Assembly (NCBI GenBank): GCA_015487835.1
Contig: WFOY01000170.1
Span: 1-10,587 of the forward strand
From: Aquificaceae bacterium
GTDB lineage: Bacteria; Aquificota; Aquificia; Aquificales; Aquificaceae
Direction of reading: 5' to 3'
Length of the DNA: 10,587 bases
The notes under the pieces: model-generated
Seen by the model: the letters and a program-made list of their open reading frames with translations, nothing else
Databases searched by the model: none
Told to the model about the DNA's origin: nothing
Position numbers and translations under genes: made by a program
Shown here: positions 6,704 to 10,587 of the stretch, one piece after another
How positions within the stretch are numbered: the first letter of the stretch is position 1
How the letters are laid out: the number at the start of each line of letters is the position of its first letter

Positions 6704-7739
6704 CTTTGAACTCGCATGTCTCGGCGTCTATAGTTGAGTAGAGGGGGTCCACCTTGCCTTCTGGAGTGGAGTCTTCAAAGTCTCTCGGCACGCCGAGTTC
6801 CTCTATACACCTCACCAGGTCGTGGTAAAACTCGGCCACCTTTACAAGGCCCGTTTCCTTCCCTACCTCGTTGAACACCCTGATCTTGTCGGTGGCCTTG
6901 CCTTTGCCCCTCTCGACTATGGCCCCGGCGTGTCCGAAGGACACACCTTCGAGACCTTCCTGGAACTTACCGGCTACGAAGGCGGCAACGGGCTTGTTCC
7001 ACCTGCCCTCTTTGTAAAGTCTGAGAATGGTCTCCGCAGCCTGCTCCTCGTACGTTCCTCCAACCTCACCCTGTATGATCACACCCTTTACGTTCTGGTC
7101 GTCGGCTATCTCCTCGAGGGCGTCAGCGAAGGTGGTGCAGGAGATTATGTCTCCTCCGAGTGCGAGGGCCATGTAAACACCCCATCCCCTCCTCATGAAC
7201 ATCTCTGCGGTTGTGGTGGTGAGTCCTCCGGATTTACTCAGGATCACCAGCCCACCGTCCCTGTAAGCTATGGAAGGGTTCTTGCCGCCTATGGCCCCTA
7301 TCCTAGCAGGTATCCTAGGAACTATGCAGCCGAGGGAGGTGGGTCCCACTATGGTTACCCCCCTCTCCTTGGCGTAGTGGTAAAAGTAAACGGTGTCCCT
7401 TATAGGGACGTGCTCGGTGATTATGTAGATGACCTCTATACCATTGTCGATCAGCTCTATGACCGCATCCTTCACGGAGGCAGGGGGGACATATACGAGA
7501 CCTGTGTTAACGTCCTTCCCCTCTGGGGACTCCAGGGCCTCCTTTACTGTGTTGAAAACGGGTACACCGGCAACTTCCTTGCCACCCTTCCCAGGGGTTA
7601 CCCCTACCTTTATTATGTCCGGGTAGAGGGCCTTAGTCTCGGTCACCACCTGGGAGGCTTCCCTACCCGTTATGCCTACCACTATAACCCGTGTCCTGTC
7701 GTTCAGATACTTGGTTCCTACGGACCAGTTTCTGTCCAT
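6696..7739 (-). CDS. ccsB: Citryl-CoA synthetase small subunit (SucD-like acyl-CoA synthetase alpha chain)
   Basis: Member of the succinyl-CoA synthetase alpha family. It has a CoA-binding Rossmann domain with VGITGREASQVV at 21-32, a central VGPTSLGCIVP at 131-141, the ligase-domain glycine loop SKSGGLTTTTAEM at 168-180, and the phosphohistidine loop with His270 in SFGHAGAIVERGKG. At 347 residues it is about 50 longer than ordinary SucD (about 290-300). The extra parts are an N-terminal extension (1-16) and a C-terminal tail after about 312. This matches the CcsB subunit of Hydrogenobacter citryl-CoA synthetase, which with CcsA makes citryl-CoA from citrate, CoA and ATP in the reductive TCA cycle. 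A long SucD is the alternative. No beta subunit is adjacent; as I recall, the two genes are also unlinked in related genomes. The ATG has a near-perfect AGGAGGT at 7750-7744. The gene follows the yihY stop by 28 nt and overlaps the methyltransferase by 8 nt. Confidence 0.75.
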   Translation of the reverse strand: MDRNWSVGTKYLNDRTRVIVVGITGREASQVVTETKALYPDIIKVGVTPGKGGKEVAGVPVFNTVKEALESPEGKDVNTGLVYVPPASVKDAVIELIDNGIEVIYIITEHVPIRDTVYFYHYAKERGVTIVGPTSLGCIVPRIPARIGAIGGKNPSIAYRDGGLVILSKSGGLTTTTAEMFMRRGWGVYMALALGGDIISCTTFADALEEIADDQNVKGVIIQGEVGGTYEEQAAETILRLYKEGRWNKPVAAFVAGKFQEGLEGVSFGHAGAIVERGKGKATDKIRVFNEVGKETGLVKVAEFYHDLVRCIEELGVPRDFEDSTPEGKVDPLYSTIDAETCEFKGD

Positions 7740-7743
7740 ACTT

Positions 7744-7770
7744 ACCTCCTGTAACGGGACAAATATTTTA
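7744..7770 (-). promoter_or_regulatory. Strong Shine-Dalgarno and possible internal -10 box for ccsB
   Basis: AGGAGGT (7750-7744), 4 nt before the ccsB ATG, is the strongest ribosome site in the minus-strand operon. TAAAAT (7770-7765), which overlaps the yihY stop codon, matches TATAAT at five of six positions and would start an mRNA about 20 nt before the ATG. No -35 at proper spacing is seen, so the internal promoter is a weak suggestion. It would let the carbon-fixation subunit be made in excess over its membrane-protein neighbour. Confidence 0.35.
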
Positions 7771-8529
7771 AAGGGTTGTGAGCCTGTAGATCAAGCGGGC
7801 CCCAAAGAGCAACAGCAGGGACACGAGGTTCATCCACAGCAGGAAGGCGATGAGGGACCCCAAGGTGCCGTAAAACAGGCTACCCTTGAATATGTGGGTC
7901 AGGTACACAGCAAAGACAAGCTGGACGAAGACAAGCACTACGGACACTACCAGGGAGCTGCCCACCAGGATACAGGGATGCACCCTCTTTTTGAGGAAGC
8001 TGAGGTAGATAAGCGTTAGAAACAGGGTGCCGGAGAATATATGGACAAGGTTGATCAGGTATGTGGACCCGAAGGTATGCTTCACGTAGAGGGTGAACAC
8101 GAACTCAAGGTATATGACGACCATGACCGCCATATAGAACATGGGCATGAAGACCCAGTAAAAGGGCTCCTTCCTCTCCCCGATCAGGCCCTCGGAGACG
8201 TAGGAGAGTGCCCTGCTCAGGTTCTTGACCAAGCCAACCGAGAAGACGTAAGAGAGGACCAGTGCAAGGGCCGAGGCCTTCCCGATCCTCTGGTAGACGC
8301 TGAGGACCTCCTCAACAACCTTGTCCGTGTAGGCAGGTAGGAAGTGGCGGGCCACCGTCTCCACCTTCTCTGGGGTGACAATGCCTGTGAGGGCTGTGAT
8401 GTTGAGGAAAACCACGGTGAGGGGAGCTAAGGAGAGCATGAAGTGGTAGGTTAAGGCACCCGAATGGTACGTGTAACCTCCCCTTGTGAGGTCGAGGGAG
8501 GCCAGTAGGAGGGACCTAAGCCACCTCAT
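7768..8529 (-). CDS. YihY/BrkB-family integral membrane protein
   Basis: A 253-residue inner-membrane protein with about six hydrophobic segments (roughly 23-50, 84-108, 125-150, 158-179, 187-211, 217-247). Family hallmarks are the first-helix pattern SGALTYHFMLSLAPL at 23-37 and the C-terminal YGTLGSLIAFLLWMNLVSL at 220-238, followed by LLLLFGARLIY. The family was once misnamed as ribonuclease BN; no nuclease motif is present, and its role (transport or envelope maintenance) is not settled. It is somewhat shorter than the usual 280-400 residues because it lacks the hydrophilic tail. The ATG overlaps the end of the kamA-like gene by 14 nt. No strong Shine-Dalgarno is present, so translation probably depends on coupling to that gene. 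Confidence 0.88.
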   Translation of the reverse strand: MRWLRSLLLASLDLTRGGYTYHSGALTYHFMLSLAPLTVVFLNITALTGIVTPEKVETVARHFLPAYTDKVVEEVLSVYQRIGKASALALVLSYVFSVGLVKNLSRALSYVSEGLIGERKEPFYWVFMPMFYMAVMVVIYLEFVFTLYVKHTFGSTYLINLVHIFSGTLFLTLIYLSFLKKRVHPCILVGSSLVVSVVLVFVQLVFAVYLTHIFKGSLFYGTLGSLIAFLLWMNLVSLLLLFGARLIYRLTTL

Positions 8530-9631
8530 CTATGGTGTACTCCACAAGTTCTCCTGAGAAACTCTCAAATATAAAGGTGTTGCCCTTTTTAGAGACTACG
8601 TAGTTCGGCAGGAGGGGGACCTTTCCCTTCCCTCCAGGCAGATCGACAGCGTAGGTCGGTATGCCCATACCCGATATCCTACCCCTCATGAACCTGATTA
8701 TTTCGAGACCTTTTTCTACGGTCGTTCTGAAGTGCATAGCCCCCTTTATGGGATCACAGTGAAACAGGTACTGGGGTTTTACCTTTATCCTCAGGAGAGA
8801 CCTGCTCAGCTGGATCATAACCTCAGGGTCGTCGTTGACACCTTTGAGGAGAACAGCCTGATTGTTCACCGGTATGCCCCTCCTTAGGATCCTGTCGATG
8901 GCCTCCTCGGAGAGTTCCGTTATCTCCTTGGGGTGGTTGAAGTGGGTGTTTATCCATATGGGGGAGTATCTCTCTAAGATATCGAGGAGCCTGTCGTTGA
9001 AGAACCTCTGAGGTGCAAGAACCGGCAGCCTTGTCCCGAACCTTATTATCTCAACGTGATCTATCTCCCGGATCCTTTTAAGGATGTACTCTATCTTCTC
9101 AAGGCTGAGGGTTAAGGGATCCCCTCCCGAGATGAGGACGTCCCTCACCTCCTCGTGTTTCCTTATGTAGTCTATCATCCTGTCGATCTCCTCCTTCGTC
9201 CTCGAGACCTCTCCCTGGGAGAAGATCCTCTTCCTCATACAGTGGCGGCAGTAAACGGCGCAGAAGGTAGTCACCACCATGAGAACCCTGTCCGGGTACC
9301 TGTGGGTTAGGCCAGGTATCTCTCCCTCCTCCCTAAGGGCGTCAGGATCCCCATCCGCCTGAACCTTCTCATCCACCTCAACCGCCCTCGGGATGGCCTG
9401 GATCCTGATGGGGTCGTTGGGGTCCTCTGGGTCTATTAGCGATAGATAGTAAGGTGTTATGGCGAGAGGGTAGAGACCCTTAGTTCTTTTTATTCCTTCC
9501 TCCTCCTCGGGAAGGAGGGGTATGAACTTCTTCAGGTCTTCCAGGGTCCTTATCCTGTTTCTTATCTGCCACTCGTAACTTAGCCAGTCTTTCTCGCTGA
9601 CGTGATCGAAGAACCTTCTCATAAAGATCAT
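8516..9631 (-). CDS. KamA-family radical SAM aminomutase (lysine 2,3-aminomutase-like)
   Basis: A 371-residue radical-SAM/PLP enzyme expected to move the amino group of lysine (or a related substrate) from C2 to C3. The [4Fe-4S]-binding cysteines are Cys124, Cys128 and Cys131 in CAVYCRHCMRKR, and the SAM-contacting GGDP is at 169-172. The PLP lysine is Lys337 in GGKGKVPLLPNY. The two aspartates that hold the lysine side-chain amine in clostridial lysine 2,3-aminomutase are both conserved, as Asp293 (HCDP) and Asp330 (AVDLPGG). Glutamate aminomutases replace these, so a lysine-like substrate is favoured. It is about 45 residues shorter than the clostridial enzyme (416) and lacks the C-terminal cysteine cluster that binds zinc there. 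EpmB-type modification of EF-P lysine is an alternative, but no efp or epmA is in view. The start is ATG 9631 or the in-frame ATG at 9622; upstream is closed by TGA at 9655-9653. There is no Shine-Dalgarno. First gene of the four-gene operon. Confidence 0.87.
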   Translation of the reverse strand: MIFMRRFFDHVSEKDWLSYEWQIRNRIRTLEDLKKFIPLLPEEEEGIKRTKGLYPLAITPYYLSLIDPEDPNDPIRIQAIPRAVEVDEKVQADGDPDALREEGEIPGLTHRYPDRVLMVVTTFCAVYCRHCMRKRIFSQGEVSRTKEEIDRMIDYIRKHEEVRDVLISGGDPLTLSLEKIEYILKRIREIDHVEIIRFGTRLPVLAPQRFFNDRLLDILERYSPIWINTHFNHPKEITELSEEAIDRILRRGIPVNNQAVLLKGVNDDPEVMIQLSRSLLRIKVKPQYLFHCDPIKGAMHFRTTVEKGLEIIRFMRGRISGMGIPTYAVDLPGGKGKVPLLPNYVVSKKGNTFIFESFSGELVEYTIDEVA

Positions 9632-9637
9632 TGTAAA

Positions 9638-9714
9638 GGAGGGGGCGGTGTTTCAACCGACCCCCAGGTGCTACCAGAGCTCCCCTCCCGCTGCTTTTTA
9701 AAAATCAAACACCG
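9638..9714 (-). promoter_or_regulatory. Structured leader of the kamA-like operon, candidate pseudoknot or RNA switch
   Basis: Read on the minus strand, four elements occur in the order A (CGGTGTTT, 9714-9707), B (GGAGGGG, 9688-9682), A' (AAACACCG, 9653-9646) and B' (CCCCTCC, 9644-9638). A pairs perfectly with A' (8 bp) and B with B' (7 bp), and the interleaved order gives a pseudoknot. A competing local hairpin joins GGGGG-T-CGGT (9665-9656) to ACCG-CCCCC (9649-9641) through a 6-nt loop with one bulged T. It uses parts of A' and all but the end of B'. B' ends 6 nt before the ATG. The leader shows no Shine-Dalgarno; it is C-rich there instead. I match it to no known riboswitch consensus. It requires a transcript start at or above 9714. 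Confidence 0.45.
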
Positions 9715-9745
9715 TTTTGTTTAAACTTAGGAAGCACTAACTTAG

Positions 9746-9763
9746 ATCATATGATTTAAATCA
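9746..9763. promoter_or_regulatory. Overlapping palindromes with an FNR/CRP-family core (TGAT-TTAA-ATCA)
   Basis: ATCATATGAT (9746-9755) and TGATTTAAATCA (9752-9763) are both perfect and share TGAT. The second fits the TGAT-N4-ATCA core of FNR/Anr-type boxes. It lies between two divergent operons, about 45 bp before a possible minus-strand start near 9714 and about 56 bp before the likely tatB start, so it could act on either. A chance AT-rich palindrome is possible. A further palindrome, GTTTAAAC (9719-9726), lies on the kamA side. Confidence 0.4.
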
Positions 9764-9801
9764 CACATAGAGGTCCCTACTCTTCAGGGTGTTTGAAAAC
9801 C

Positions 9802-9807
9802 TATAAT
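9802..9807 (+). promoter_or_regulatory. Candidate -10 box for tatBC
   Basis: A perfect TATAAT lies 10 nt before the tatB ATG. A start about 7 nt downstream would leave a leader of only a few bases, and no real Shine-Dalgarno is present (TAGAG is the nearest). This repeats the arrangement before pyrG. No convincing -35 at 16-18 bp. Confidence 0.45.
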
Positions 9808-9817
9808 AATTAGAGTA

Positions 9818-10192
9818 ATGGAACTCCAGATCCTGGTCGTCCTGCTGATCGCCTTCCTTGTCCTCGGTCCTGAGAGGATGATGGATCTGGCGGTGAAGCT
9901 GGGGGAGATGATGCGTAAGGTGAGGGAAGTCTGGGACGAGGTGAGACTCCAGGCCTACATGGAGGAGATGAACAGGAAGGTACTTGAAGAGGAGAACAGG
10001 ACCGAGGACGAGACCGCCGAGGAGAGGGAGGAGGAACCTATACCTGAAGCTGAAACGGAAGATTATAATGAAGAGATCTACCAGGAGGCCCAGGCGGAGG
10101 AGGAAGGAGAAGAGGATGAGCTCAGAGAGGGAACAGCTACCCACGATGCCCCTGACAGAACACCTGAGGGAACTAAGGACAAGACTGATTAG
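9818..10192 (+). CDS. tatB: Twin-arginine translocase TatB/TatA-family protein
   Basis: Membrane component of the Tat pathway, which exports folded proteins with twin-arginine signal peptides. The 124-residue protein has the family design: a short N-terminal membrane helix (about residues 3-16), the Gly17-Pro18 hinge within LVLGPERM, then an amphipathic helix (about 22-45, with LAVKLGEMMRKVREVWDEVR) lying along the membrane. The LGPER hinge and length favour TatB over TatA, and it precedes tatC as tatB usually does. The tail from about residue 53 is extremely rich in Glu/Asp and probably disordered. No separate tatA is seen in the window. tatC starts 77 nt before this gene's stop. Confidence 0.88.
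   Translation: MELQILVVLLIAFLVLGPERMMDLAVKLGEMMRKVREVWDEVRLQAYMEEMNRKVLEEENRTEDETAEEREEEPIPEAETEDYNEEIYQEAQAEEEGEEDELREGTATHDAPDRTPEGTKDKTD
10104..10109 (+). promoter_or_regulatory. Shine-Dalgarno of tatC inside tatB
   Basis: AAGGAG sits 6 nt before the ATG at 10116, within the glutamate-coding purine run of the tatB tail. It decides the tatC start, because the alternative in-frame ATG at 10146 has no ribosome site. Confidence 0.6.
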
Positions 10193-10587
10193 ATCCATAA
10201 TCGCCTTCCTGATCGCCTCAGGGGTTTCCTTCTACTTCGCCAAATACATATTCGAGTTCCTGAAGATCCCCGTGGCTAAGTCCTACCCTCAGGTCGAGCT
10301 CATCACCCTCTCCCCTACGGAACCCCTGTTCATCCTCATCAAGATATCCCTGATGGTAGGGTTCATGCTGGCCTCCCCGGTCATCCTGTTCGAGATATGG
10401 AGGTTCGTCGAGCCTGCGCTCTACCCTCATGAGAAGAGGATGTTCATACCACTGCTCCTCTCATCCATACTGCTCTTCGTGAGCGGCGGTGTGTTCGCCT
10501 ACTTCGTTGTTCTTCCATTGGCTCTGAAGTTTCTACTGGGGCTCGGTTTCTCCCAGCTGGCGGCCACCCCTTACCTCTCTGTGAACA
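10116..10587 (+). CDS. tatC: Sec-independent protein translocase TatC, C-terminus cut by window edge
   Basis: Core polytopic subunit of the Tat translocase; it binds the twin-arginine signal peptide. 157 codons are present, of about 250 expected. The N-terminal cytoplasmic MPLTEHLRELRTRLIRS (residues 11-27) and the first-loop region with Glu106 in EPALYPHEKR, preceded by WRF, match the conserved TatC signal-peptide binding surface. Helices lie at about 24-42, 72-94 and 111-133, the last with FAYFVVLPLALKFLL. The start at 10116 gives ten residues before MPLTEHL, as is common, and overlaps tatB by 77 nt in another frame. The in-frame ATG at 10146 remains possible. Confidence 0.95.
   Translation, partial: MSSEREQLPTMPLTEHLRELRTRLIRSIIAFLIASGVSFYFAKYIFEFLKIPVAKSYPQVELITLSPTEPLFILIKISLMVGFMLASPVILFEIWRFVEPALYPHEKRMFIPLLLSSILLFVSGGVFAYFVVLPLALKFLLGLGFSQLAATPYLSVN

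Noticed and set aside
6822..7754. A 310-codon plus-strand open frame opposite ccsB
   Set aside because: It mirrors the well-supported ccsB frame, has no recognisable domain and repetitive Gly/Tyr/Leu content typical of an antisense shadow.
7768..8529. Ribonuclease BN annotation for the YihY-like protein
   Set aside because: That name is a historical misassignment for this family. The sequence is polytopic and shows no metal-binding nuclease motif.
9641..9665. GC-rich hairpin as an intrinsic terminator
   Set aside because: There is no T-run after the stem on either strand, and no gene ends into it; it sits in a divergent promoter region.
9636..9701. Plus-strand AAGGAGG followed by GTG and a 17-codon frame (MFQPTPRCYQ...)
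   Set aside because: The purine run is one arm of the inverted repeats in the kamA-side leader. No plus-strand promoter precedes it and the peptide is featureless.
9695..9704. TTTTTAAAAA as the main -10 region of the kamA-like operon
   Set aside because: No matching -35 was found, and a low-complexity A/T run alone is weak evidence. If it were the promoter, the A element of the proposed pseudoknot would not be transcribed, so it is noted as a rival reading.

Overview
The window looks like chromosomal DNA from a thermophilic, chemolithoautotrophic bacterium of the Aquificaceae type. The main evidence is a 347-residue SucD-like protein that best fits the small subunit of citryl-CoA synthetase, an enzyme of the reductive TCA cycle known from Hydrogenobacter. 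Heavy use of AGG/AGA arginine and ATA isoleucine codons, charge-rich proteins and tightly overlapping genes agree with this. Genus is not assigned. I see no mobile elements, CRISPR repeats, phage genes or rRNA.

Layout. Bases 1-2525 (minus) hold most of glnE, the two-domain adenylyltransferase of glutamine synthetase; its C-terminus runs off the left edge. Only 16 bp away and divergent is pyrG (CTP synthase), which begins a plus-strand cluster: pyrG, a tRNA-Thr(CGT) 11 nt after its stop, a small three-helix membrane protein, a D-lactate-dehydrogenase-like 2-hydroxyacid dehydrogenase, and a 38-residue single-helix membrane peptide that starts inside the dehydrogenase stop codon (ATGA). An AT-rich gap (5686-5852) with several perfect palindromes precedes a ribbon-helix-helix protein that carries a leucine-zipper-like tail.

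A minus-strand operon of four genes follows (9631 down to 6167): a KamA-family radical-SAM aminomutase, a YihY-family membrane protein, citryl-CoA synthetase small subunit (ccsB) and a class I SAM methyltransferase. Neighbouring genes overlap by 8-14 nt, except for a 28-nt gap before ccsB. The methyltransferase end overlaps the convergent regulator gene by 4 nt. Divergent from this operon, tatB and tatC (the latter cut by the right edge) encode twin-arginine translocation components.

How the genes fit together. glnE and pyrG both bear on glutamine use: one tunes glutamine synthetase, the other spends glutamine to make CTP. ccsB supplies half of the enzyme that activates citrate for cleavage in reverse-TCA carbon fixation; its partner ccsA is not in the window. 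The tat genes export folded, often cofactor-bearing proteins.

The most unusual non-coding signals are (i) the leader of the kamA-like operon, where two perfect complementary pairs interleave in a pseudoknot order and compete with a strong local hairpin next to a start codon that lacks a Shine-Dalgarno; (ii) the palindrome-rich region upstream of the RHH-zipper gene; and (iii) TATAAT boxes only 8-10 nt before the pyrG and tatB start codons, suggesting leaderless mRNAs. No convincing intrinsic terminator was found anywhere in the window.
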